64,000 nt of DNA from Mycobacterium sp. NBC_00419 (GCF_036023875.1 NZ_CP107931.1:3162001-3226000); one strand, 5' to 3'. Numbered from the stretch's first letter, positions 1 to 10,920 are shown. Notes: generated from the letters alone by a model not told the origin. Program-made: numbers and translations.

Positions 1-3000
1 CGAAGGGGACGTCGGGATGCTCGGCCAGCCAGCCGGTGTATCGCTGCGCCAGCGCCATCAGGCCTGGCGCGGAACGTGCGGACAGCGGCAGGACGCTGAA
101 CGGCTCCCGGGTCTGCTCGGGTGCGGGGACCTCGTCGGTCGGTTCGGCGGCGTCGGAGGTCGCGGGTGCTTCCTCGATGACGACGTGGGCATTCGTGCCG
201 GTGAACCCGAAGGCGCTGACACCGGCCCGCCGCGGTCGACCCTCGGGATGCCATGGCGTCGCGTGGTCGACGACACGCACGGGCAGCGAGTCCCACGGGA
301 TATGCGGTGACGGGTCGTGGAAGTGCAGGCTCGGCGGCAGCAGGTCGTGTTGCAGGGACAACACGACCTTGACCAGACCGGCGACCCCGGCCGCGGACTC
401 CAGATGCCCGATGTTGGTCTTGGCCGTGCCGATCAGCAGCGGCCGGCTCGGATCGCGGTCGGCGCCGTAGACGGCGGCGGCGGCCTGCACTTCGATCGGG
501 TCGCCCAGCGGAGTGCCGGTGCCGTGCGCCTCGAGGTAGTCCACATCAGCGCCGGTCAGACCCGCGCGCGCCAGCGCGGTGGCGATGAGCCGTTGCTGCG
601 CACCACCGTTGGGAACGGTCAGCCCACTGGATGCGCCGTCCTGGTTCACTGCGGTGCTGCGGATGACGGCACAGATCCGGTCGCCGTCACGCTGGGCGTC
701 GCTGAGGCGCTTGAGCACCAGGACACCACAGCCCTCGCCGCGGACGTAGCCGTCGGCCGCGGCGTCGAAGGTTTTGCATCGGCCGTCGGGGGCCAACATC
801 CGGGCGCGGGAGGCGGCGACGAGCGACGCCGGGCTCAGCAGGACGTTCACCCCGGCGGCCAGAGCCAAGTCGCAGTCACCGGAGCGCAGTGCCTGGGTGG
901 CCTGGTGGACGGCTACCAGCGAGGAGCTGCATGCGGTGTCGACGGCCATGGCGGGGCCCTCAAGCCCGAGGACGAAGGCAACCCGGCCGGCGACGGCGTT
1001 GAGCGCATTGCCGGTGATGAAGTGGGCTTCGAGGTTGTCCACCGAATCCCCGGACAGCAGATGCGAATACTCGTTGGCGCCCACGCCGACGAAGACCCCG
1101 GTCCGGCTGCCCCGCAGCGACGCCGCGGAATAGCCCGCCCGCTCCAGGCCTTCCCAGGCGACTTCGAGCATCAGTCGCTGTTGAGGGTCGATCCAGACCG
1201 CTTCGCGCGGGGAGATGCCGAAGAACTCCGGGTCGAATCCGTCGACGCTGTCGAGGTATCCGCCACTGCGGGTGTAGATCTTGCCCGCAGCTTGCTGGTC
1301 GGGATCGTAGAACTCGTCGATGTCGAAGCGGTCCTCGGGAATCTCTCGGATCGCGTCTACCCCGTGGGACAGCACATCCCAGTAGGCGTCGGGATCCGGG
1401 GCACCCGGGAATCGGCACGCCACCGAGACGATCGCGATCGGTTCATCGGCGCCCGCGATCGCCAGTGACGCGGTAGGTGCCGCGGCGGCGGGCGTCGGCC
1501 GGTCGCTGAGCTCGAGGACGTCGCCGATCAGGTAGGTGGCAACATCCGATAGCCGCGGATAGTCCATCGCCAGTGTGGCGGGCAGTTCCTTGCCGACGGC
1601 CTGCTCCAGCCGGCGGCGCAGTTCGACCGCCATCAGCGAATCCATGCCGAGATCGAAGAATCCCGTGTCCTCGCGGATCTCCGAGGCGTCGATCCTGGTC
1701 ACCTCTGCCACGGTGGTGCGCAGGTGGTCCAGGACGAGCTTGCGGCGCTGCTGCGCCGGCGCCGCGGTCAGGCGTTCGACCAGTCGGGTACTCCCGGATG
1801 TCTGCGCCGCGGGGGCCGTCTCATCGGGTGCGGACAGGCGCGCCTCCTGACCCACCTCGTCGAGGAGGGCGCGGCGTCCGGTCTGTAGGTACACGGCCAG
1901 GAATCGATTCCAGTCGACCCGTGCCACCACCTGCTGCGCGGGTGACTGCGCAGGCCCCATCGATTCGGCCATCGCGGCCAGGGCATCGCCTGGTGTCAGC
2001 GGATGGATTCCGCGGCGTTCCAGTTGCGCTCGTGCCGCAGGGTCGGCCATGCCCGTCGTCCACGGGCCGAAGTTGACGCTGATGCCGGGAATGCCGTGCT
2101 CGCGGAGCCGCCAGGTGAGTCCGTCGAGGAAGCCGTTGGCCGCACTGTAGGCGCTCTGCCCGTAACTACCCCACACCGAGGAGATCGAGGACGTCGACAC
2201 GAAGAAGTCCAGTTGCCTGCCGGCGCACGCCTCACTCAGATTCCAAGCGCCCCAGACCTTTCCATCGAAGGTCCGGTCGATGTCGTCACCTGACAACGCA
2301 CTGAGCGGGGTGGTGTCGTTCACCCCGGCGGCATGCACGACGCCGGCCAGCGGAGGAAGTTCGGCGTCGATGGTTGCCAGCAGTGCGGTCACATCGTGCG
2401 GATCGGCGACGTCGGCGGTGATCACCCGGACCTTGCAGTGGTGCCGTTCGGCGAGCGCGTCGATGCGCTGCCGGGTGGCCTCGCCCGGCAGTTGACGGCC
2501 GGTCAGTACCAGCTGTCGGGCGCCGTGTGCCGCCAGGTACTGCGCAAACTCCAGGCCGAGTGATCCCAGCCCGCCGGTAACCAGATAGGTTGCCTCGCTG
2601 CGTAATACGAGCGGAGCCGCACCCGATCGAGCGGTTCGTCGGGTCAATCGGGGGACGTAGGTGGTGTCCTCGCGTACCGCGATCTGATCCTCACCGGCGA
2701 CAGCGCCGACGATGTGGTTGACTAGCCTGCTCCACTGGCCGGCATCACCGTCTGCCAGGTCGGCGAGGCCGCCCCAGACCTGCGGGTACTCCAATGCAGC
2801 GGAGCGGCAGAAGCCCCACAGACTGGTGTGATCGGGTGAGACGGGATCGGAGTCGAGGATGTGTTGGGCACCCTTGGTCACGACCCAGACGGGGGTTCTC
2901 AACTCGGCGGCCGCCGCGGCCCGGAACACCCGCTGCGTGGCACCCAGGACCCGGTGCTGCATCCGCAGCAGAGAGCGCACCGACGCCGCGCTGTCACCGC

Positions 3001-6000
3001 CTGACGTCGACTCCAGCGCGGCGCAGTGCAGGATCCGCAGCCCCGGTTGGTCGTTCGCCAGCTCGCGCAGCGTGGCGACGAGGCGCTGTTCGTCGTCGTC
3101 GGACACTGGCAGTTCGACGATGTGATGGCGGTGGCCGAGGGTGGTCAGCAGCTCGGCCAACGCCTGAACGGCCCCGCTGTCGTCGGCAACAAGGAGCCAC
3201 GTTGCAGCTGCCGCGGCTCCCGGCGTCGGGGAGCCGTCGAACTTCTGCCACCGAACCTCGTAGCACGTGTCCGCGATCGATCGGGCATCGCGCTGCTGAT
3301 TGTGTTGTGCGGCAAGCAACGTCAAAGAGTCAATGGTCGACTGTTCGCCGCCGGCACCGCCGAGCAGTGCGGCCAACTCCTCGATCCGGCCCTCTTCGAG
3401 CAGTCGGACGACATCGGTGCGGTCGGCGGTGTCGCTGCGGCCCGACCGGCGATGGACGCCGTCGGTCTGGCGGAACCAGTAGTGCCGATGCTGGAAGGGG
3501 TAGGTGGGCAGGTCGAGCATGCGGGCCGACTGCTCGGTGAGTGCGTCGAAGTCGGGCTGATGGCCGGCGACGTAGGCGTGGGCCAATGCGTCCGTGATGT
3601 GCCGGTGGTCGGCAGCGTTGCGGCGAAGCGACGCAACCGCTTTCGGTGCGTTGGCCGGGTCCGGCCAGGCGCGTAGTGCAGTGGCGGTGAGCACCGGCTG
3701 GGGGCCCACTTCCAGGAGCATGGTGCAGCCGAGTTCGGCCAGGGTGGCTACACATTTGGCGAACTGGACCGGCTGGCGGGCATGGCGGCGCCAGTAGGGG
3801 CCATCGAGTTTGGCCGTTCGGCCGAGCGCGGCACCCGTCCGATTGCATAGCAGAATCCGTTGCGGCGGAGCAAAGGTGAAGCCGCTGGCGATCGCCTCGA
3901 ACGCGTCGAGGGCCGGGTCCAGGAGCGACGAGTGGAATGCGTGACTGGTATCGAGCCAATCGCAGCGCGCGCCCTCGTCGGACAGCTGGGCGACGGCCTG
4001 CTCCAGGTCGGTCGCGGGACCGGACAGAACCGTGTTGGCGCCGTTGTAGGCGGCCACCGACAGGCTCGGGAACTCGTCGGTGATCCGTTCGACCCGGTCG
4101 GCGTCGGCGAAGATGGCACACATCTGCCCACCGGCGGCCAGATCGCCGAACAGCCGACCACGCTCGGCCAGCAATCGGGCACCGTCCTCGAGGCTGAACA
4201 CTCCCGCGACGCAGGCGGCCGAGTACTGGCCGACGCTGTGTCCCAGCACCACATCCGGCTCGAAACCCCACGATTGCCACAGCCGGGCCAAGCCCATCTC
4301 CACGGCGAAGATGGCAGGTTGGGCATGACGGGTCTGCTTGAGGGTCTCGGCACCGTCGGAATCGAAGACGATCTCCAGCAGCGGCTTGTCGAGCACATCG
4401 GAAACCGCTCGTGCACAACGATTCAGCGTGTCGGCGAAGACCGGCTCGGTCTCGAAGAGCTCGCGGGCCATACCCGTGTACTGGCTGCCCTGTCCGGGAA
4501 ACAGCCACGCGGTCTTGGGCGGGGCGGCGCTGTGCCCACGGACCAAGCCTTGGGCGGGTAGGTCGTCGGCCAGCGCACCGAGCAACTCGCGGGCCGAGTC
4601 GACCGAGTTCACGACCAGGGCTGCCCGGTGCTCCAAGTGCGCGCGGCCGGTGCCGGTGGTCAGGCACACGTCGGCCAGCGTGGCCTCAGGATGCTCAGTG
4701 AGCCAGGTGCGGTAGTTCTGTGCGGTCTGCACCAGTGCGGCCGGGGTGCGCGCGCTCAGCGTGAGCAGGCTGAACCGCCGGTCGTCCGCCGGTTCGGCAG
4801 GCGCGGCCGCCGGCGCGGGCAGCGGCGCCTCCTCGAGGATGACGTGCGCATTGGTACCCGAGAATCCGAACGAGCTGATCCCGGCGATCCGCGGTCGCGG
4901 GCCCCGTTCCCAGGCGAGTGGCTCCTCGACGACCCGCACCGGAATCCGGTCCCACGGAATGTGCGGCGACGGATTCTGGAAGTTGAGATGTTTCGGTAGT
5001 TCCTGGTGTTCCAGGGCGAGGACGACCTTGAGGACACCCGCGACGCCCGCGGCGGCCTCCAGGTGCCCGATGTTCGTCTTCGCCGAGCCGATCAGCAGCG
5101 GTTCGCCCGCGTCACGCCCGGCTCCGAGCACGGCGGCGGCAGCCTGCACCTCGATGGGATCGCCCAGCGAGGTGCCGGTGCCGTGCGCCTCCAGATAGCT
5201 GACATCGCGCGCGTCCACGCCCGCCCGCTGCAACGCTTCGGTGATGACCCGCTGCTGGGCCACCCCGTTGGGCACCGTCAATCCGCCGGAGGCCCCGTCT
5301 TGGTTGACGGCGCTGCCGCGGATCACCGCACGGATGTGGTCACCGTCGCGCACCGCGTCGGCGAGGCGCTTGATGACCAGGACACCGCACCCCTCGCCGC
5401 GCACGTAGCCGTCGGCCGCCGCGTCGAAGGTCTTGCACCGCCCGTCCGGCGCCAGCATCCGGGACTGGGAGAACGTGATCATGGTGGCCGGGCTGAGCAG
5501 AACGTTCACTCCGCCGGCCAGGGCGAGGTCGCACTCGTCGAACCGCAACGCCTGGCACGCCTGGTGGATCGCCACCAGTGACGAGCTGCAGGCGGTGTCG
5601 ACGGTGATCGCGGGTCCCTGCAGGCCTAGCCGGTAGCTGATCCGACCGGCGCCGGCGGCCGCCGACGTTCCGATCGCCATATAGGCCTCGATCTCCGGAT
5701 AGTCCAGATCCGCGGAGGCCATGGTCAGGTAGTCATGGGTGGATTGCCCGACGAAGACGCCTGTTCTGGTGTTGGCCAACGACGTTGGTGCGGTACCGGA
5801 ATGCTCGACCGCGTGCCAGGCGGTTTCCAGCAGCAGCCGGTGCTGCGGATCCATCAGATTGGCCTCGCGGGGCGACACCCCGAAGAACGGCGCATCGAAC
5901 CCCGTCGCGTCGGTGACGAACCCGGCCCGCCGGGTCACCACCTTCCCCGGAGTCGAGGGGTCCGCGTCGAAGAACTCCTCGGAGTCCCACCTGTCGGCAG

Positions 6001-6139
6001 GAACCTGCGATATCGCGTCACGACCGCTGCTCAGGACATCCCAGTACTCATCGGCGTCCGCTGCCCCGGGAAGGCGCGCCGCGTATCCGATGATCGCGAA
6101 ACGGGGCGCCTGGGGCGTCGGGTCGTCGGTGTTGGGCAT
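1..6139 (-). CDS. Modular type I polyketide synthase, 3' end outside window (TPP-locus PKS)
   Basis: The frame opens at ATG 6139, behind a GGAGAG Shine-Dalgarno, and stays open to the left edge (about 2,046 codons visible). Order: KS1 (6139 to about 4870; DTACSSS, catalytic Cys codon 5588-5590), AT1 (FPGQGSQ, then GHSVG near 4230 and HAFH near 3935, the malonyl-CoA signature), KR1 (about 2640-2150; GGLGSLGL and the QSAYSAAN tyrosine motif), ACP1 (LGMDSL, phosphopantetheine Ser codon 1637-1639), KS2 (DTACSSS, Cys codon 929-931) and the start of an AT2 linker. I see no dehydratase or enoylreductase between AT1 and KR1. Neighbouring papA, mmpL, PE-PPE, gap-like and FAAL genes match the mycobacterial trehalose polyphleate locus, where the PKS makes the polyunsaturated phleic acyl chain. 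Domain calls are read from motifs; the product is inferred from context. Confidence 0.93.
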   Translation of the reverse strand, partial: MPNTDDPTPQAPRFAIIGYAARLPGAADADEYWDVLSSGRDAISQVPADRWDSEEFFDADPSTPGKVVTRRAGFVTDATGFDAPFFGVSPREANLMDPQHRLLLETAWHAVEHSGTAPTSLANTRTGVFVGQSTHDYLTMASADLDYPEIEAYMAIGTSAAAGAGRISYRLGLQGPAITVDTACSSSLVAIHQACQALRFDECDLALAGGVNVLLSPATMITFSQSRMLAPDGRCKTFDAAADGYVRGEGCGVLVIKRLADAVRDGDHIRAVIRGSAVNQDGASGGLTVPNGVAQQRVITEALQRAGVDARDVSYLEAHGTGTSLGDPIEVQAAAAVLGAGRDAGEPLLIGSAKTNIGHLEAAAGVAGVLKVVLALEHQELPKHLNFQNPSPHIPWDRIPVRVVEEPLAWERGPRPRIAGISSFGFSGTNAHVILEEAPLPAPAAAPAEPADDRRFSLLTLSARTPAALVQTAQNYRTWLTEHPEATLADVCLTTGTGRAHLEHRAALVVNSVDSARELLGALADDLPAQGLVRGHSAAPPKTAWLFPGQGSQYTGMARELFETEPVFADTLNRCARAVSDVLDKPLLEIVFDSDGAETLKQTRHAQPAIFAVEMGLARLWQSWGFEPDVVLGHSVGQYSAACVAGVFSLEDGARLLAERGRLFGDLAAGGQMCAIFADADRVERITDEFPSLSVAAYNGANTVLSGPATDLEQAVAQLSDEGARCDWLDTSHAFHSSLLDPALDAFEAIASGFTFAPPQRILLCNRTGAALGRTAKLDGPYWRRHARQPVQFAKCVATLAELGCTMLLEVGPQPVLTATALRAWPDPANAPKAVASLRRNAADHRHITDALAHAYVAGHQPDFDALTEQSARMLDLPTYPFQHRHYWFRQTDGVHRRSGRSDTADRTDVVRLLEEGRIEELAALLGGAGGEQSTIDSLTLLAAQHNQQRDARSIADTCYEVRWQKFDGSPTPGAAAAATWLLVADDSGAVQALAELLTTLGHRHHIVELPVSDDDEQRLVATLRELANDQPGLRILHCAALESTSGGDSAASVRSLLRMQHRVLGATQRVFRAAAAAELRTPVWVVTKGAQHILDSDPVSPDHTSLWGFCRSAALEYPQVWGGLADLADGDAGQWSRLVNHIVGAVAGEDQIAVREDTTYVPRLTRRTARSGAAPLVLRSEATYLVTGGLGSLGLEFAQYLAAHGARQLVLTGRQLPGEATRQRIDALAERHHCKVRVITADVADPHDVTALLATIDAELPPLAGVVHAAGVNDTTPLSALSGDDIDRTFDGKVWGAWNLSEACAGRQLDFFVSTSSISSVWGSYGQSAYSAANGFLDGLTWRLREHGIPGISVNFGPWTTGMADPAARAQLERRGIHPLTPGDALAAMAESMGPAQSPAQQVVARVDWNRFLAVYLQTGRRALLDEVGQEARLSAPDETAPAAQTSGSTRLVERLTAAPAQQRRKLVLDHLRTTVAEVTRIDASEIREDTGFFDLGMDSLMAVELRRRLEQAVGKELPATLAMDYPRLSDVATYLIGDVLELSDRPTPAAAAPTASLAIAGADEPIAIVSVACRFPGAPDPDAYWDVLSHGVDAIREIPEDRFDIDEFYDPDQQAAGKIYTRSGGYLDSVDGFDPEFFGISPREAVWIDPQQRLMLEVAWEGLERAGYSAASLRGSRTGVFVGVGANEYSHLLSGDSVDNLEAHFITGNALNAVAGRVAFVLGLEGPAMAVDTACSSSLVAVHQATQALRSGDCDLALAAGVNVLLSPASLVAASRARMLAPDGRCKTFDAAADGYVRGEGCGVLVLKRLSDAQRDGDRICAVIRSTAVNQDGASSGLTVPNGGAQQRLIATALARAGLTGADVDYLEAHGTGTPLGDPIEVQAAAAVYGADRDPSRPLLIGTAKTNIGHLESAAGVAGLVKVVLSLQHDLLPPSLHFHDPSPHIPWDSLPVRVVDHATPWHPEGRPRRAGVSAFGFTGTNAHVVIEEAPATSDAAEPTDEVPAPEQTREPFSVLPLSARSAPGLMALAQRYTGWLAEHPDVPF

Positions 6140-6483
6140 GGGTTGTGCTCTCCGCATCACTCAGATGTCGGCGCTCGGCGCCAGAACGCATGATGACGAG
6201 GACTGTGGTGCCAATGGCCACGGCGCCCGCAATGCCCCCCCAAACCATGTCCTACCGCTTTACGCGTGGGTCAGTATTGCACGCGGGTCCCCGCGGACGC
6301 CGCTATCCAAATGCGATTCACAGCTCGGTGCCCGGCCGGATCGAGGCAATTAACGGGCAGTGCGACTATGGTCCATGCTTGCGGCCCCCGGGGGGCCGCG
6401 GCGACCTCGCCGGCCATCCGGACTCGCCGCCCTCCGGGGCTGGTTCGGGTGTACTACCAGCGGGTTCGCGTTCGGGGTGTGTA
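6140..6483. promoter_or_regulatory. Divergent promoter region between PKS and papA
   Basis: This 344-bp gap separates two divergent starts and must hold promoters for both the PKS (minus) and the papA-mmpL-PE-PPE operon (plus). I found no convincing open frame in it. Its one clear structural feature is a GC-only inverted repeat at 6381-6399, about 90 bp upstream of papA. I could not assign a -10 box confidently for either side. Confidence 0.6.
6381..6399. repeat. Perfect GC-only inverted repeat upstream of papA
   Basis: The two 9-nt arms (gcggccccc and gggggccgc) are perfectly complementary around one central base. A real hairpin would use about 7 bp with a 5-nt loop. No T-tract follows, so it is not a classic terminator for the plus strand. 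It could be a leader hairpin of the papA transcript or simply an operator; function is inferred only from position. Confidence 0.5.
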
Positions 6484-6486
6484 GTG

Positions 6487-7911
6487 ATGCGGGAGGACCT
6501 GTTGCAGATCGGCAAGATCACGATCGGCACCATTGACGATTGGGACCCACGGCCAGGAGCGGTGATCTCCTGGCACCCGACCAAGGCTGCCGTCGAGAAG
6601 GCCAGACAGGCACCGGTCAGTCCGGTACCGGTCAGCTACATGCAGAGCCAGCACATCCGCGGCGTCTACCACCAGGCAGCCGCCGGGCTGGACTATTCAC
6701 GGCAGATCATCGCGACATGCGAAGTTCCCGGTCAATGCGATGTCGAGGCGATGAGCCGGGCGATCAACTCCTACCTTCGCCGCCACGACACCTACCGGAG
6801 CTGGTTCGAGTACTCCGGTAGCGGCGACGTGGTGCGGCATTCGATCACCGATCCGTCGGATATCGAATTCGAGGCGCACAACTACGGTGAGATGGATGTC
6901 GCGGAAGCGCGCAAACATATCGTCGATATCCCGAGTCCGTTGGAGTGGGGCTGCTTCTCCTTCGGAATCGTGCAGAGCGCGGAGCATTTCGATTTCTACG
7001 CCAGCATCGATCATGTGCACGGGGATGCGGCGCTGATCGGGATCACCATGCTCGAAGCCCACGGCATGTACTCGTCATTGACCACTACCGGTCACGAGCT
7101 GACATTGCCCGAGGCGGGCAGTTTCGACGACTTCTGCCGCCAGGAACACGAACGCAATGCCGCACTCACCGTCGATTCACCCGAGGTTCGTGCGTGGATC
7201 GAATTCGCCGAGCAGAACGGTGGCACGCTGCCGGAATTTCCGCTGCCGCTGGGTGATCCGTCGGAACCGACGGTCGCCGACATGGTCGGCGAAATGTTGC
7301 TTGACCCCGACCAAAGCGCGAGATTCGAGGCCGCGTGCTCGGCCGCCGGGGTTCGTTTCGTCGGCGGTCTGTATGCGTGTACGGCGATGGTCGAGCATGA
7401 ATTGACCGGGGCCGCTACCTATTACGGACTCACCCCCAGAGATACCCGCAGAACGTCGGACAATTTCATGACGCAGGGGTGGTTTACCGGTCTGGTTCCG
7501 GTCACCGTTCCGATTGCTGCGGCGTCGTTCAGTGAAGCCGCATGGTCGGCGCAGGCGTCTTTCGATTCGGGTCTGAACCTGGCCAGGGTGCCCTATTACC
7601 GGGTGCTGGAATTGGCCGACTGGCTGGACAAGCCTCACCCGAACTTCCCGGTGTCGAACTTTCTGCATGGGAACGCGGCCCCGATGAATGCGGTACTGGC
7701 CGCAGCGGATATGGGCTATTCGAACAACATCGGTATTTATGCCGACGGGCGGTTCTCGTTTCAGCTGACGATCTATGTCTTCCGGTACGACGGGGGCACC
7801 GCGATGGCGGTGATGTTCCCGGACAACCCGATTGCCCAGAAATCTGTCGCACGCTACATCGCAGCGATGAAGTCGGTGTGCGTGCGGGTGGCCGACAGCG
7901 GCCAGTGGTGA
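6487..7911 (+). CDS. papA3: PapA-type acyltransferase (PapA3-like)
   Basis: This 474-residue protein belongs to the mycobacterial polyketide-associated acyltransferases (condensation-domain fold), which move acyl groups from CoA or ACP carriers onto trehalose. The N-terminus reads LLQIGKITIGTIDDWDP followed by a SWHPT segment, as in PapA1/PapA3. The condensation motif appears as IDHVHGD, which supplies the HxxxD catalytic pair; the usual Gly after Asp is Ala here. GTG 6484 directly precedes ATG 6487 in frame, so the start could be 3 nt earlier. Frame upstream of that is not protein-like. It lies 30 nt before mmpL and in the same operon. In the TPP pathway PapA3 acylates trehalose to make the diacyltrehalose precursor; that role is transferred by locus content. 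Confidence 0.88.
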   Translation: MREDLLQIGKITIGTIDDWDPRPGAVISWHPTKAAVEKARQAPVSPVPVSYMQSQHIRGVYHQAAAGLDYSRQIIATCEVPGQCDVEAMSRAINSYLRRHDTYRSWFEYSGSGDVVRHSITDPSDIEFEAHNYGEMDVAEARKHIVDIPSPLEWGCFSFGIVQSAEHFDFYASIDHVHGDAALIGITMLEAHGMYSSLTTTGHELTLPEAGSFDDFCRQEHERNAALTVDSPEVRAWIEFAEQNGGTLPEFPLPLGDPSEPTVADMVGEMLLDPDQSARFEAACSAAGVRFVGGLYACTAMVEHELTGAATYYGLTPRDTRRTSDNFMTQGWFTGLVPVTVPIAAASFSEAAWSAQASFDSGLNLARVPYYRVLELADWLDKPHPNFPVSNFLHGNAAPMNAVLAAADMGYSNNIGIYADGRFSFQLTIYVFRYDGGTAMAVMFPDNPIAQKSVARYIAAMKSVCVRVADSGQW

Positions 7912-7941
7912 CGTTGTGGTGATGTTGGGCGAGAGGGTGTC

Positions 7942-10920
7942 GTGCGACGACTAGCCGATTGTGTGGTGCGCTGGCCCTGGGTGGTGATCGGATTCTGGGC
8001 GGCGCTGTTGGTAGCCCTGCCGCTGTCGGTTCCCAGCCTGAACGACATGGCGACCAAGCACCCCCTGTCGATGCTGCCCGCCGATGCACCCTCGAGCATT
8101 GCCGCCCGGCAGATGACCGAGGCGTTCCAAGAGCCCGGCGGTGACGATCTGCTCCTGGTGGTCCTGACCGCCGAGCGCGGTCTTGATCAGACGCACGAAG
8201 CCACCTATCGCAAGTTGGTCGGTGCGCTGCGCGACGACCCGCATGACGTCGTGATGCTGCAGGAATTTATCGGAACACCGGCTCTGCGTTCGGTTTTGAC
8301 CAGCAAGGACAACAAGTCCTGGGTGGTGCCGATCGGGCTTTCCGGTGCTCTGGGTACCCCGCAGTCCTACGCCGCCTACAAGCGGGTCGCCGACATCGTC
8401 AAGATGAGCACTGCGGGTAGTCCGCTGGAGGTCCACCTGACGGGGCCGGCAGCCACCGTCGCCGATCTCACCGCTGCCGGCCAGTCCGACCGGCTGCCGA
8501 TCGAGATCGCCATCGGGGTCCTGGTACTCCTGGTGCTGCTCGTCGTCTATCGCAACCCCATCACCATGCTGTTGCCGCTGATCGGGATCGGGACGTCGCT
8601 GGTGATCGCGCAGTCGACGGTCGCCGCGGTGTCTGAGTGGACCGGCCTGGCGGTGTCCAACCAGGCGATCATCCTGCTCAGCGCGATAATCGCCGGTGCC
8701 GGAACAGATTATGCCGTCTTCCTGATCAGCCGCTATCACGATTTCCTGCGGCAGGGCGACACCTCCGATGACGCGGTCCGCCGGGCATTGGGCTCGGTGG
8801 GCAAGGTCATCACCGCGTCGGCCGCCACGATCGGTGTCACGTTCCTGGGCATCAGCTTCGCCAGGATGGGGGTGTTCTCCACCGTCGGTGTGTCGTCCGC
8901 CATCGGCGTCGGGGTGTCATACCTGGCCGCTATCACGCTGCTGCCGGCGATCATCGTGCTGGCCGGGCCGCGCGGTTGGATAACGCCGCGCAGGGAACTC
9001 ACCGCGCGCTGGTGGCGACGGTCGGGGGTTCGAATCGTGCGCCGCCCGCTGGCCCATCTGGTGGCCAGCATGCTGGTGCTGCTTCTGCTGGCCAGCTCGG
9101 TGGCATTCGCCAGGTACAACTACGACGACCGCAAGGCGCTGGCGGCCTCGGTGCCGAGCTCGGTCGGCTATGCCGCTCTGGAGCGGCACTTCGACATCAA
9201 CCAGTTGATTCCGTCTTACGTCCTGATCCGTTCACCGCAGGACCTGCGCAACCCGCAGGCGCTGGCGGATCTCGAACAGATGGCGGGCCGCATCAGTCAG
9301 CTTCCCGATATCGCGATGGTCAGCGGGATCACCCGGCCGCTGGGTGTGGTTCCGAAGGAGTTCCGGGCCACCTATCAGGCGGGCCTGGTCGGCGATCGGC
9401 TGAGCACGGGTGCGGCGGCGATCTCCGACAACATGGACGATCTGCATCGACTGGCCAACGGGGCCGACACGCTGGCAACCAACCTGGGCGATGTGCGCGG
9501 CCAGGTCAGTCAGGTTGCGACCAGCATCCAGTCCTTGGTCGACGCGTTCTCCTCCATCAAGGGGCAGTACGGCGGCGACAAACTGGTCAAGAACGTCGAA
9601 GTCGCAGCCAAGCTGGTCAACGCGGTCAATCGGCTCGGCAACGCGATGGGGGTGAGTTTCACCGCGGCCCGGGACATGTTCGCCTGGGTGGGTCCGGTGC
9701 TCGTGGCGCTGCACGGCAATGCGGTGTGCGACCTCGACCCGTCCTGCGCCGAGACCCGCGGCCACTTCCAGGCCCTCGTCGACGCCCGCAATGACGGCAC
9801 CATCGACGAGATCAACGATCTGGCCGGGCAATTGCAGTCCATGCAGGACAAGCAGTCGCTCAGTGCGGCGTTGGAACAACTCAACGGCGCCTTCGGCCGG
9901 CTGTCCAAGATCATGAACACCATGGGCCTGGATACGCCCGCCGGTGCCAAGGCCGGCACCGGAAAGCTGCGCAGGAGTGCCGATCAGGCGGCAAGCGGCA
10001 GCCGTGAGGTGGCGGCCGGCGTCGACGAGGTCGTCAACCAGATCACGCTGATGCGCAGTGGACTCGACCAGGCCGCGGCGTTCCTGCTGTCGATGAAGCA
10101 GAACGCGGCCACACCGGCGATGGCGGGCTTCAACATTCCGCCCGAGGTTCTCGGGCTGCCCGATTTCAAGACGGCCACCAAAGTGTTCATCTCACCGGAC
10201 GGCCACGCGGCCCGCTACCTCGTGCTGACCAAACTCGATCCATTCAGCGCCGCGGCGATGGATCAGGTGTCCACCATCGCCGACACCGCGAAAGGCGCGC
10301 AGCCCAACACGATGCTGGCCGACGCCACGATATCGATGGGCGGCTACCCTGCCGCGCTGCGCGATACCCGCGACTACTACCACGGCGACATCCGGTTCAT
10401 CATCGCGATGACCACCATCATCGTGCTGCTGATCCTGATGGTGTTGCTGCGCGCGTTCATCGCGCCGCTGTATCTGGTCGGCACGGTGGTGCTGTCGTAC
10501 TTCGCGGCGCTGGGTCTGGGCGTCCTGGTTTTCCAGGTGCTGCTGCATCAGCACCTGCACTGGACGGTGCCGCCGTTGGCATTCGTGGTGCTCGTCGCGG
10601 TGGGAGCCGACTACAACCTGCTGTTCGCCTCGCGACTGCGTGATGGGACGCACGGCGCCACCCGGTACGGCATCGTCCGGACGCTGTCCTCGACCGGGGG
10701 TGTCATCACCGCGGCCGGATTGATCTTCGCGGCGTCGATGTCCGGGCTGATGTTCTCCAGCATCGGTACGGTCGTGCAAGGCGGGTTCGTGATCGGTGCC
10801 GGAATCCTGCTGGACACATTCCTGGTCAGGACCATCACCGTGCCCGCCATCGCTACTCTGGTCGGAAAGGCGAACTGGTGGCCGTCTCGATCCATCCGGC
10901 AGGGGAGTAGTAGGGCGTGA
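7942..10920 (+). CDS. mmpL10: MmpL family lipid transporter (MmpL10-like)
   Basis: This is a 992-residue RND-superfamily MmpL protein: one N-terminal helix, a large periplasmic domain, a block of helices, a second periplasmic domain and a second helix block. The proton-relay Asp-Tyr pairs are visible in [13 protein letters not shown] of the first helix block and [13 protein letters not shown] of the second. The start is GTG 7942; the stop overlaps the GTG of the next gene in a GTGA, suggesting translational coupling. There is no MmpS partner in the operon. In TPP-producing mycobacteria MmpL10 moves diacyltrehalose across the inner membrane, and the neighbours here (PapA, PE-PPE hydrolase, PKS) fit that role. 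Family assignment is firm; the exact substrate is inferred. Confidence 0.92.
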   Translation: MRRLADCVVRWPWVVIGFWAALLVALPLSVPSLNDMATKHPLSMLPADAPSSIAARQMTEAFQEPGGDDLLLVVLTAERGLDQTHEATYRKLVGALRDDPHDVVMLQEFIGTPALRSVLTSKDNKSWVVPIGLSGALGTPQSYAAYKRVADIVKMSTAGSPLEVHLTGPAATVADLTAAGQSDRLPIEIAIGVLVLLVLLVVYRNPITMLLPLIGIGTSLVIAQSTVAAVSEWTGLAVSNQAIILLSAIIAGAGTDYAVFLISRYHDFLRQGDTSDDAVRRALGSVGKVITASAATIGVTFLGISFARMGVFSTVGVSSAIGVGVSYLAAITLLPAIIVLAGPRGWITPRRELTARWWRRSGVRIVRRPLAHLVASMLVLLLLASSVAFARYNYDDRKALAASVPSSVGYAALERHFDINQLIPSYVLIRSPQDLRNPQALADLEQMAGRISQLPDIAMVSGITRPLGVVPKEFRATYQAGLVGDRLSTGAAAISDNMDDLHRLANGADTLATNLGDVRGQVSQVATSIQSLVDAFSSIKGQYGGDKLVKNVEVAAKLVNAVNRLGNAMGVSFTAARDMFAWVGPVLVALHGNAVCDLDPSCAETRGHFQALVDARNDGTIDEINDLAGQLQSMQDKQSLSAALEQLNGAFGRLSKIMNTMGLDTPAGAKAGTGKLRRSADQAASGSREVAAGVDEVVNQITLMRSGLDQAAAFLLSMKQNAATPAMAGFNIPPEVLGLPDFKTATKVFISPDGHAARYLVLTKLDPFSAAAMDQVSTIADTAKGAQPNTMLADATISMGGYPAALRDTRDYYHGDIRFIIAMTTIIVLLILMVLLRAFIAPLYLVGTVVLSYFAALGLGVLVFQVLLHQHLHWTVPPLAFVVLVAVGADYNLLFASRLRDGTHGATRYGIVRTLSSTGGVITAAGLIFAASMSGLMFSSIGTVVQGGFVIGAGILLDTFLVRTITVPAIATLVGKANWWPSRSIRQGSSRA

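Noticed and set aside
317..1468. 383-codon open frame on the plus strand
   Set aside because: It is antisense to KS2 of the PKS; the minus-strand frame carries intact KS motifs. Long shadow frames are expected at this GC content.
3330..4667. 445-codon minus-strand frame inside the PKS region
   Set aside because: It is another frame of the same strand; the AT and linker motifs (GHSVG, HAFH) are in the PKS frame, and this translation is Arg/Pro-rich with no domain.
6145..6486. N-terminal extension of papA by 114 codons
   Set aside because: The extension crosses the divergent promoter region and has no PapA similarity; the family N-terminus begins at about 6487.
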